64,000 nt of DNA from Ancylomarina sp048268005 (lineage in GTDB: Bacteria; Bacteroidota; Bacteroidia; Bacteroidales; Marinifilaceae). Below the pieces are notes generated by a model that saw only the letters and a list, made by a program, of their open reading frames with translations, was not told the origin of the DNA and searched no databases. Within the stretch, counting starts at the first letter, position 1; the number at the start of each line of letters is the position of its first letter. Positions 53,524 to 61,533 of this stretch are shown here, in pieces. The stretch lies in NCBI GenBank assembly GCA_048268005.1, contig JBLWWJ010000001.1:1302001-1366000 (forward strand), in the 5' to 3' direction. Both the position numbers and the translations under genes were made by a program.

Positions 53524-54870
53524 TTATTTATAAGCTGGAAAGCTAAGCTCCACTTGTGAGCCTTCCCCATAAACAGACTCCATTGAGATTTTGCCCTGAT
53601 GCAATCGCATGATCTGACGGGTAAGACTGAGTCCAATACCAGAACCATTTTCACGAGTGGTGAAAAAGGGTATAAAAATATTCTTCATATCAGCCGCTTT
53701 AATGCCAAGTCCATTATCTCTGATACAGATCTGGGTTTTCTCTTCATCCATACGAGTGGCATAAACTTGAATGATGCCTTTTTCAGGAATCGCATGTTGC
53801 GCATTCTGAATCAAATTAACCAAAACCTGTACCATTAGTTTCTCATCTGCCTCAATGCTTAGTCCCTTTGTCTCAATAGCAAAATCGTAATCAATGCGCT
53901 TGTCATCATCCAGATTGAGTAAAGCTCTCACATGCTCAAACAGGTGGTGAATGCTCACGCTTTTGATTTGAGGCTTCGGGACACGTGTCAGTTGTCGGTA
54001 CGAGTCGACAAAATGGATCAAGCCCTCTCCCTGCTCCTGAATCACCTGCAAACCCAAACGTGTTTTTGAAAGGTTCTTTTCCCCAATCACCGAGTCTGAT
54101 TCTATTCCGGCATAGGTACGAGCCAAAGTTTCCGATAAAGAGGTTAAAGGTGCAATGGAATTCATAATCTCATGGGTCAAAACAGAAATCAATCGCTGCC
54201 AGGATTCCAGTTCATTGGCATCCATCTCGTTTTTAATATCTGAGAAGGACAATAATTTCCAATTCTCATTATCCAGCTTAATACTGGTACAGGAAAGAAC
54301 CAAATGCAAGCTTTTCTCTTTCACTTTAGTTTTCAATACCCGACTCTCTCCGGCTTTAATCGTTTGAAAAAGTTGAACCAATTCCGCATCGTTCTTTAAG
54401 AGAGCTTTTATATGAACCAAATGATGCACGCCAAGTAATTCTCTTCCCTTTCTGTTGATATATTCAACCAGACCTTGCGAATTGAAAGTAATGATACCTA
54501 CGCCTGCATTCTCTATAATAGCATCACTCACAATCTCTTTTTGCTGATATTTCACACGCAAACTCTTGATGATCTGATTCACCCCCTGCATGCTATCGCG
54601 CAATGCATCAAAAGATTTACCTTCACTTGTGTGCTGTAAATTGAGTGCTGATTCGTCATTCTTAACCGCCAAAAAAAACTGACTAAGGAGTCTATTGGTT
54701 GAATTCAGATTATGCAATAAGCGATAAACCAGATAAGCAATCAGAATCAGGGGGGCAAAAGCCATAAAAGGATAAGTACTCTCCCAGATTAACCAAGCCA
54801 TAAATACAGCCAGCAGGCAAATCAGGCTGATGCTTAGAATCAATTGTACAAAAAGCTTTTTATAAATCAT
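53524..54870 (-). CDS. NtrY-like sensor histidine kinase
   Basis: 448 aa. Two membrane helices (residues about 10-60) are followed by a PAS domain (DAIIENAGVGIITFNSQGL), HisKA with H-box SVLTHEIMNSIAPL, and HATPase with N-box VNLIQNAQHAI, IRDNGLGIK and ENGSGIGLSLTR. The 'HEIMNSIAPL' H-box is typical of the Bacteroidota kinases that pair with NtrC-type regulators. Its 5' end overlaps the regulator gene by 11 bp, so the two are coupled and form a cognate pair. Confidence 0.94.
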   Translation of the reverse strand: MIYKKLFVQLILSISLICLLAVFMAWLIWESTYPFMAFAPLILIAYLVYRLLHNLNSTNRLLSQFFLAVKNDESALNLQHTSEGKSFDALRDSMQGVNQIIKSLRVKYQQKEIVSDAIIENAGVGIITFNSQGLVEYINRKGRELLGVHHLVHIKALLKNDAELVQLFQTIKAGESRVLKTKVKEKSLHLVLSCTSIKLDNENWKLLSFSDIKNEMDANELESWQRLISVLTHEIMNSIAPLTSLSETLARTYAGIESDSVIGEKNLSKTRLGLQVIQEQGEGLIHFVDSYRQLTRVPKPQIKSVSIHHLFEHVRALLNLDDDKRIDYDFAIETKGLSIEADEKLMVQVLVNLIQNAQHAIPEKGIIQVYATRMDEEKTQICIRDNGLGIKAADMKNIFIPFFTTRENGSGIGLSLTRQIMRLHQGKISMESVYGEGSQVELSFPAYK

Positions 54871-56224
54871 ACTTCTTCAGTTTACTATAAAGTGTAGGAC
54901 GAGAAACTCCCAATTCGTTGGCAATTCGACTCATATTTCCAGCATGATGCTCCAAGGCCAATTCAATCAGCTCTTTTTCCATATCAGCCAGACTGGTAGC
55001 CTGGTAGTCTCTCTTTCCCCTTGTAGGTTGATGGAATAAAAACTCATCGGCCATTAGTTCCTTATTATCCGTCAGAATCACGGCTTTTTCGATGGTATGT
55101 TGAAGCTCTCTCACATTTCCCGGCCAGGCATATTGCATCAACTTATCCAATGTCTTATTGGAAAACTGAAGCTTGGGTTTATCGTATTTCTGAGCATACT
55201 TGCGTAGATAAAATTCAGCCAATACAGCTATATCTTCACCGCGCTTTCGCAGGGCTGGCACATCGATATGGATGGTATTAATTCTATAGAGCAGGTCTTC
55301 CCTAAATTCCCCGTCAGCAACCATCTGTACTAAATCTCTATTGGTTGCACAGACCAAACGAATATCAATTTCTCTGATTTGATTATCACCCAGACGTATC
55401 AATTGACGAGTTTGCAAAACGGATAAGAGTTTAGCTTGCATAGCTAAGGAGAGATTACCTATTTCATCCAGAAAAAGGGTACCACCCGAAGCCAGTTCGA
55501 ATCGACCTAACTTATCGGCTTTGGCATCGGTAAAAGCCCCCTTCACATGACCAAAGAGTTCACTTTCGAATAAGGATTCGGAAACAGCTCCCATATCCAC
55601 ACTAATTAAGGCAGCGTCTCGTCTCGCCGATTGGGCATGAATTTCTCTGGCGATGAGTTCCTTTCCCGTTCCATTCTCACCCAATATAAGAACATTCACA
55701 TCTGTGGCTGCTACTTTTTGAATAATGCGGTTCAAATCCAACATGGCCTTCGATCGTCCAATCATCTTTGTTTCACTCTGATTTAAAACCTGAGTCAGAC
55801 TCTGCTTTTCCCCTTTCAGTCGATCAACCTGCTGTTTGGAATGTCGTAACTGAATGGCCGTTTTAATGGTCGTGATTAGTTTTCGATTATCCCAGGGTTT
55901 AAGAACAAAGTCCACTGCTCCCATCTTAATGGCCTTTACGGCCAATTCCACATCTCCATAGGCCGTCAGTAAAATAATACTAAGTTTAGGATCTTGTTCC
56001 AGTATTTTATTTAACCAAAAGATACCTTCATTACCTGTATTGACACCTGCAGAGAAGTTCATATCCAACACCACCACATCAATTGAATGCGTTTCAAGAG
56101 TCGTCAGTAATGCGTTTGGATTAGAAAGTGTGATCACTTCTTCAAACTCATCCTGAAGTAAGAGCTGCAAGGCCACCAAAACAGATTTCTGATCGTCGAC
56201 AACTAAGATTTTACCAGTAGACAT
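54860..56224 (-). CDS. Sigma-54-dependent NtrC-family response regulator
   Basis: 454 aa in three domains. Receiver: DD at 10-11, phospho-acceptor D54 (VVVLDMNFS), K in FVLKPWD. AAA+: Walker A GENGTGKE at about 182-189, GAFTDA loop at 229-234, GTLFLDEIGNL Walker B, and 'PGNVRELQHTIEKAVI'. C-terminus: Fis-type HTH, NMSRIANELGVSRPTLYSKL. It activates RNA polymerase with sigma-54. A matching promoter candidate sits in the divergent spacer before the ABC operon. Confidence 0.96.
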   Translation of the reverse strand: MSTGKILVVDDQKSVLVALQLLLQDEFEEVITLSNPNALLTTLETHSIDVVVLDMNFSAGVNTGNEGIFWLNKILEQDPKLSIILLTAYGDVELAVKAIKMGAVDFVLKPWDNRKLITTIKTAIQLRHSKQQVDRLKGEKQSLTQVLNQSETKMIGRSKAMLDLNRIIQKVAATDVNVLILGENGTGKELIAREIHAQSARRDAALISVDMGAVSESLFESELFGHVKGAFTDAKADKLGRFELASGGTLFLDEIGNLSLAMQAKLLSVLQTRQLIRLGDNQIREIDIRLVCATNRDLVQMVADGEFREDLLYRINTIHIDVPALRKRGEDIAVLAEFYLRKYAQKYDKPKLQFSNKTLDKLMQYAWPGNVRELQHTIEKAVILTDNKELMADEFLFHQPTRGKRDYQATSLADMEKELIELALEHHAGNMSRIANELGVSRPTLYSKLKKYDL

Positions 56225-56384
56225 AATTTTATAACTTTAGCTCTTCAAATTTAAAAATAAGAAGTAGACTAGTCAACATAGTGTAAAATATTATTACACT
56301 CAATTTTTAATAATTTACAATCGAACCGTACTGTTTTAGAGATCACCTCACTCAAGTAACTGATTCTCTTTGTCTAAAAACTAA

Positions 56385-56400
56385 TGGCATAGCGATTGAA
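56385..56400 (+). promoter_or_regulatory. Sigma-54-like promoter candidate before the ABC operon
   Basis: TGGCAT-N5-TTGAA fits the -24/-12 layout (TGGCAC-N5-TTGCA), with GA in place of the -12 GC. It lies 90 bp upstream of the 56491 start and in the correct orientation, next to an NtrC-type regulator gene. Confidence 0.45.
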
Positions 56401-56490
56401 CAATTGATTTAGAACATAAAGATGAAATCAAGATTAAAAGCTTGATCTGTATCCAATGAATAAATCAATCGTATCACAAAACTTATTGGC

Positions 56491-57189
56491 ATGATAAAAA
56501 TCGAAAACCTAAGCAAATGCTTCCGTACGGAAGAAGTGGAAACAACCGCTCTCAATCAAATTAATCTCGATATAAAAGAAGGAGAATTTGTTGCCATCAT
56601 GGGTCCTTCGGGTTGTGGCAAGTCTACCCTGCTTAATATACTGGGTATGCTCGACACACCTACATCAGGCAATTATTATTTTAATAAGCAGGAAGTGGGA
56701 AATCAAAAGGAAAGCCAGCGCAATACCATACGTAAGGGCAACATCAACTTTGTTTTCCAAAGCTTCAACCTCATCGATGAGCTTAATGTATTTCGCAATG
56801 TGGAGTTACCTCTTAACTATCTTAAAGTAAGCAAAGCTGATAAAAAAGCCAGAGTCTTAGAAGTTCTGGATCGTATGAAGATTGGGCATCGCAAACACCA
56901 TTACCCACAACAATTATCAGGCGGACAGCAACAACGTGTGGCCATTGCCCGTGCCGTTTCAGCCAAACCCAAACTGCTACTTGCCGATGAGCCAACAGGT
57001 AACCTGGATTCTAAAACGGGATTGGAAGTCATGAATTTGCTAAGTGAACTCAATAGCGAAGGAACAACCATTGTGATGGTAACTCACTCTGAGCGGGATG
57101 CCGAGTTTGCACACCGCGTGATTCGCCTGTTTGACGGTGAAGTGATGACAGAAAAAACCGCCAAAGAATTTGCGACTATTAATTACTAA
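56491..57189 (+). CDS. MacB/LolD-like ABC ATPase
   Basis: 232 aa. Walker A GPSGCGKST, Q-loop FVFQSFNLIDE, signature LSGGQQQRVAIARA, Walker B LLLADEPTGNLDS, and H-loop MVTHSERDA are all present. The 'LSGGQQQRVAIARA' and 'DEPTGNLDS' forms mark ATPases that energise FtsX/MacB-type permeases (export of peptides, antibiotics or lipoproteins) rather than importers. The permease starts 17 bp downstream. Confidence 0.96.
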   Translation: MIKIENLSKCFRTEEVETTALNQINLDIKEGEFVAIMGPSGCGKSTLLNILGMLDTPTSGNYYFNKQEVGNQKESQRNTIRKGNINFVFQSFNLIDELNVFRNVELPLNYLKVSKADKKARVLEVLDRMKIGHRKHHYPQQLSGGQQQRVAIARAVSAKPKLLLADEPTGNLDSKTGLEVMNLLSELNSEGTTIVMVTHSERDAEFAHRVIRLFDGEVMTEKTAKEFATINY

Positions 57190-57206
57190 GCTAAGACCAC
57201 AAACCC

Positions 57207-59639
57207 ATGATATTGAATCAAATTATAAAGAACAAAAAATGGTACGGCATCAACACCCTAGGTATAGGCCTTGCTTTTGCTGTTGCCCTTATCATATTCA
57301 CCCACGCCCAAAAAGAACTTTCCTACGACAACTTCCACTCAAAGGCGGATGATATTTATCGTATCAATATTGAAGATCAACAATCAGAAGGGCAACCCCC
57401 AACATCTGGCATCAATGGGGAACTCCTCACACCACTTTACAACGATTTCCCTGATATAAAGAAAGTTGTTAGACTAATTCATTCTCAAAACACAATCATA
57501 TCGGCCAATAATAAAAAGTTCTCAACCAAACAGATCTATTTTACAAACAGTCCGTTTTTTCATGTTTTTGATTATAAATTAATTCGAGGCAATAAAGAAT
57601 CCTTATTTAAAAAACCCAATCAAGTAGTCATTAGTAAAAAAACAGCTCTGGCTTACTTTGGAACGATAGATGCTCTGGGAAAAGAAATAGAAATTCAGGT
57701 TGAATATCTATATTCCAAGTCAGGTACTTATACCGTTGCAGGGGTCATGGATAATTTTCCGGATAACACCCATATAAAAACTGATTTGCTGTTTTCTATA
57801 ACTAATAATGAAGATCTACATGAATGTCACACCTACACCTATCTATTACTACAAAAAAAGTGTAATCTGGCTTCTCTTAAGAACTTAATCAATACGAATT
57901 GGAAGAAAAATAATAAGGAAGGTGAACCTGATCCAATAGCCCAATTAATGCCTTTAAGAGATATCCATTTACACAGTCATAATGCTGATGAAATGAGTCT
58001 AAATGGTAGCCTAAGCTCTTTAATCATATTAATAGTAGGTGCTCTAATTGTTTTTCTGATTGCCTTTATCAACTACACCAATTTAAATTACGTGCAGTTT
58101 GTAACTGACCTTAAAGATTACAAAATCCACATGATTAATGGGGCATCTTATTCTGATTTAGCAAGGATAATCATTACAAGATCGCTTATACCTATCAGCT
58201 TTGCCATCCTATTAGGTGGATTATTAGCTTATAATTTTGATGCTATCAGCAATTCAGCTTTTCATTTGAATATCTCAGCTTTCAATACCCTTTGGATCGC
58301 TTTGTTTTTTTATTTGATATTTGCCACGGCTTCTCTATTACCATTGGCAACAACAAAAGTATCCAAAGACCTGGCTCGTTCTCCCTATCAAGGATCGAAG
58401 AAGTTCGTTGCCTCTCTTCTTTTCCAGTTTATGCTTTCCATAGCTGCTATCATCACCACAATCGTCTTGCACAAACAAATCGATCTGGTTAATCAACTGC
58501 ATCCAGGCGATGAGAAATCAGCCATTGTTATCATGCAAGAGGTCCCATTCCCCATGATTTCTAAATATGAAGTTTTAAAAGAGTCCTTTTTAAAACATCC
58601 TGAAATTCGAAATGTTAGTGCAGCCTTCTACAAGCCCGGTCTAAATATGCCCTATTCCTACCCTGTGGATATGGACGGTGTAGATCCATCGGAAAAAATT
58701 AAGCTCAATATGTTTTCTATCGATGGGGATTTCTTTAAGCTTTTTAATATTAAACCAATTGCTGGCTCCTTAGACATGGGGGTGACATCAGATATTGCCT
58801 GGGAAAATATTGCCATTAAAATCAGTAAGTATAACCCCAATAGTAGTCAGGTTCTTGAAAAACTAAATCAATACAATAAAGAACATGCTGGCTTTCAGGA
58901 GAAGTATATTCTTAACAAGTCAGCCCTAAAAGTACTGGGCATAAAGAATCCTCAAGATGTCATTGGCAAATCTTTTCGTTTTAATTTTATGGCACCTGAA
59001 CTATTCAAAAAAGGTGAAGTCATAGGTGTTATTGATGATTTACATTATGGTGATATGTTCTCAAAAGAGAAACCGATGGTCTTAGCTGCAAAAAAAATGT
59101 TTAACAGTACCTTTATTGCTAAAATAGATCCAAACAGAAAGGCAGAAGCATTGCAATCCTTAAAAAAAGAATGGGAGACTCTGGCACCCAATCATCCTTT
59201 CAAGTATGAGTTTGTAGACGATTTGTATGAGCAAATCTATTTCAACCAATATAAGGAGATGAGAGCCTTAACCCTATTTTCTATTTTATCGATTATACTT
59301 TCAATATTGGGTATGTTTGCCTTGTCTTCTTTTAGCATTCAGCACAAAACCAAAGAGATTGGTATTCGAAAAGCCAATGGCTCCACATCACTTGAAATAC
59401 TGATGTTATTAATCAAAGAATACACACAATGGGTTGTTGTAGCCTTTTTGATTGCATGTCCTATTGCCTACTATATCGCAAGAGATTGGCTAAGCAACTT
59501 TGCTTATCGCATTGAACTCAGCTGGTGGATATTTGCCTTATCTGGCCTTATGGCATTAATCATTGCCATACTGACTGTGAGCTGGCAAACCTGGAAGGCC
59601 GCTACTCAAAATCCAGTGGAAGCTTTAAAATATGAATAG
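57207..59639 (+). CDS. FtsX/MacB-type ABC permease
   Basis: 810 aa. The MacB periplasmic core (MacB_PCD) occupies about 20-250 and a second about 420-650. FtsX-type transmembrane segments sit at 270-400 and 680-800; the last ones are LFSILSIILSILGMFALSSF, WVVVAFLIACPIAYYIA and WWIFALSGLMALIIAILTV. 'KEIGIRKANGSTSLEILMLL' is the family's typical end. It likely works with the ATPase as a mechanotransmitter or efflux module under the two-component system. Confidence 0.95.
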   Translation: MILNQIIKNKKWYGINTLGIGLAFAVALIIFTHAQKELSYDNFHSKADDIYRINIEDQQSEGQPPTSGINGELLTPLYNDFPDIKKVVRLIHSQNTIISANNKKFSTKQIYFTNSPFFHVFDYKLIRGNKESLFKKPNQVVISKKTALAYFGTIDALGKEIEIQVEYLYSKSGTYTVAGVMDNFPDNTHIKTDLLFSITNNEDLHECHTYTYLLLQKKCNLASLKNLINTNWKKNNKEGEPDPIAQLMPLRDIHLHSHNADEMSLNGSLSSLIILIVGALIVFLIAFINYTNLNYVQFVTDLKDYKIHMINGASYSDLARIIITRSLIPISFAILLGGLLAYNFDAISNSAFHLNISAFNTLWIALFFYLIFATASLLPLATTKVSKDLARSPYQGSKKFVASLLFQFMLSIAAIITTIVLHKQIDLVNQLHPGDEKSAIVIMQEVPFPMISKYEVLKESFLKHPEIRNVSAAFYKPGLNMPYSYPVDMDGVDPSEKIKLNMFSIDGDFFKLFNIKPIAGSLDMGVTSDIAWENIAIKISKYNPNSSQVLEKLNQYNKEHAGFQEKYILNKSALKVLGIKNPQDVIGKSFRFNFMAPELFKKGEVIGVIDDLHYGDMFSKEKPMVLAAKKMFNSTFIAKIDPNRKAEALQSLKKEWETLAPNHPFKYEFVDDLYEQIYFNQYKEMRALTLFSILSIILSILGMFALSSFSIQHKTKEIGIRKANGSTSLEILMLLIKEYTQWVVVAFLIACPIAYYIARDWLSNFAYRIELSWWIFALSGLMALIIAILTVSWQTWKAATQNPVEALKYE

Positions 59640-59668
59640 CTTGTAATCCGTTTAACAAGCATCAAAGA

Positions 59669-59702
59669 AAGAGGACCTGCTCACAATGGAGAGGTCCTCT
59701 TT
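59669..59702 (+). terminator. Intrinsic terminator of the ABC operon
   Basis: AGAGGACCT / AGGTCCTCT is a 9-bp perfect stem with a loop of about 13 nt, followed by T-rich sequence; 30 bp after the permease stop. Confidence 0.85.
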
Positions 59703-59794
59703 TATCTTTTAAATTTAAAAAGAAAAAGGTAGGGTTTTCTCAGTATAGATTGTTGTATTAAATAGTATAATAAGCAAACATTCAAACCAACTAT

Positions 59795-60628
59795 ATGCTG
59801 AAAATATCGAAATGGCTAAGTCACTTTATACAAATCTGTTTTTTAGGTAGCATCCTTTCTATCACTTCTTGTCGTACCTATTATGGAGATGGCTTGGCTG
59901 GCGGTGTTTACACCCACATGCAAAGTCCTATGTCCAACGATGAAGGAAGTGTCTCAAGAAATTATATTGGAGGAAAATACAACCAAGATGTCAACTATTA
60001 CGAGAATGAAAAGAATGAATCTGCTGAGCTTTCTTTTCATCATGCTGTTTCTGATTATAACATCACCTATGCCTTTGGTGCTTTTGCCTTTTTAGGCAAT
60101 TATCAGGTTAATGACCTTCCTAATAAATTTAAAGAATTAAATGGGGATCACACCTACTATGGTGGTGGCTTCCGTGCAAAGGTCGCATACAACCTCCCTC
60201 TTAGTTCTAAGTTGCATTGGCGAATTATTGGAGTTCAGTCTAGCTGGCATTTTGAAACTGGTGACTACTCCCACTTTAAAGATAAACTCAGGCAACTGGA
60301 TAAATTGGAAGAGGGTGAAATCCTGAATTCAGGTATCAACAGCACACATAACTTTACCAACCTATGCTTTTATCCTTACACCGAGCTTGCCATTAAAATC
60401 GGAGATTCCTGGCAGTTAACACCTCAATTTGGCTTTGGATTTAAGCTCAATGAAATCATGGCTTTACGAGGCTTTACCGGAATAAACATTTCTTATAAAG
60501 GCTTTCATGTTTGGGGAACAATACAAGAAGTGGGTATGAGTCTTGATAGACTTGTGTTCAATGATTTCGAAGCCCGTCAAATGGGTAATAACAATCATTT
60601 TCAATTGGGTATGGCATTTAGTTTTTAA
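59795..60628 (+). CDS. Outer-surface lipoprotein/beta-barrel-like protein
   Basis: 277 aa with a lipoprotein signal (FLGSILSITSC, Cys at about 27). The body is Gly/Tyr/Phe-rich with repeated short strands (YNITYAFGAFAFLGNY, WHFETGDYSHF, LTPQFGFGFKL) and ends in a terminal Phe motif, FQLGMAFSF, as in outer-membrane beta barrels. The lipobox and the C-terminal Phe coexist, so it could be either; the function is unknown. Confidence 0.7.
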   Translation: MLKISKWLSHFIQICFLGSILSITSCRTYYGDGLAGGVYTHMQSPMSNDEGSVSRNYIGGKYNQDVNYYENEKNESAELSFHHAVSDYNITYAFGAFAFLGNYQVNDLPNKFKELNGDHTYYGGGFRAKVAYNLPLSSKLHWRIIGVQSSWHFETGDYSHFKDKLRQLDKLEEGEILNSGINSTHNFTNLCFYPYTELAIKIGDSWQLTPQFGFGFKLNEIMALRGFTGINISYKGFHVWGTIQEVGMSLDRLVFNDFEARQMGNNNHFQLGMAFSF

Positions 60629-60673
60629 ACAAAAAGGAGTCTACACGTTCACCTAAGCCTAATCTTTCGTTTT

Positions 60674-61093
60674 ATGAAATCTAAAATCACAATATACTTG
60701 TTTCTGAGCCTCATTTCAATCTTTATATCGATTGCTTTTGCAGGTATATACAAGTTCAATATTTTACAAGATGAAATTTACTACGACACTTCATCTATTA
60801 CTTCCGAAGACATTGCATTCTTTATTGGATCATGGGTAGAACCTATACCTGGAAATCCTAATGCTGTGCAGGGATTTACTTTAAACCAAGATGGTACGGC
60901 AAGTTCAATCAACATGAACACCCTTCTGTATCAGAAATGGGCGCTAAAAAAGGGGCAGTTGATTCTCACTGCTAAAAGCATGGGTAACCATAGCTCCTCA
61001 ATAGATGAGATGATCTACAGCATTGAACTCGTTGGTAAAAATACCCTGAAGCTAAACAATGGCTACGCAGATTTCACCTACACAAGGCAATAA
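60674..61093 (+). CDS. Lipocalin-like protein
   Basis: 139 aa with a signal anchor (IYLFLSLISIFISIAFAG). The lipocalin-like landmarks are FIGSWVEPIPGNPNAVQGF, LNQDGTASSINMNTLLYQKW and LKKGQLILTAKSMGNHSSS, all in the usual order. It lies 45 bp after the preceding gene on the same strand. Members of this family are small beta-barrel, presumably periplasmic proteins of unknown ligand. Confidence 0.85.
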   Translation: MKSKITIYLFLSLISIFISIAFAGIYKFNILQDEIYYDTSSITSEDIAFFIGSWVEPIPGNPNAVQGFTLNQDGTASSINMNTLLYQKWALKKGQLILTAKSMGNHSSSIDEMIYSIELVGKNTLKLNNGYADFTYTRQ

Positions 61094-61533
61094 ACAAATT
61101 TACTTTATACAAACCTGAATCACCCATTTTCTGAGTTTTCGACAAATTTTCTCTTCCCATTAAGACTAAGAAGCTATCATAGCTTATAAAATACCACTCC
61201 CCTTGCTCAAAGACATCCTTCTTTGAGACTTACCCCAAATAGATAACTCCGCTTCTAACAATTTAGCCATTAAGCAATCCAATTATTCATCAATAATTAT
61301 GAATTAACTTCAATCCTATTTCATCATTTTAAATCAGCGTCTAAAACCTTTTTATGGCATAGTATTTCGGCTATCACTTCGACTCCGCTCGGTGAGCATT
61401 ATTCATCACTTATTATCACATCTCATCCTCATTTCAAATCCTAATACTAATCGGGGCAGACCTTTTGACTTTTCGACTTTTTACCCTTGACTTTCCTTTA
61501 AGCTTCTTAACTTTGTCGGTTCAGAAAAAGCCT
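61094..61533. other. Gene-free spacer with a REP-like motif
   Basis: No gene. A 'cttcgactccgctcggtgag' motif at about 61377 also appears, with small changes, at 38430 and 45018. Confidence 0.55.
61377..61398. repeat. REP-like motif, copy 3
   Basis: 'cttcgactccgctcggtgag' matches the core seen near the RAYT relic. Confidence 0.6.
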
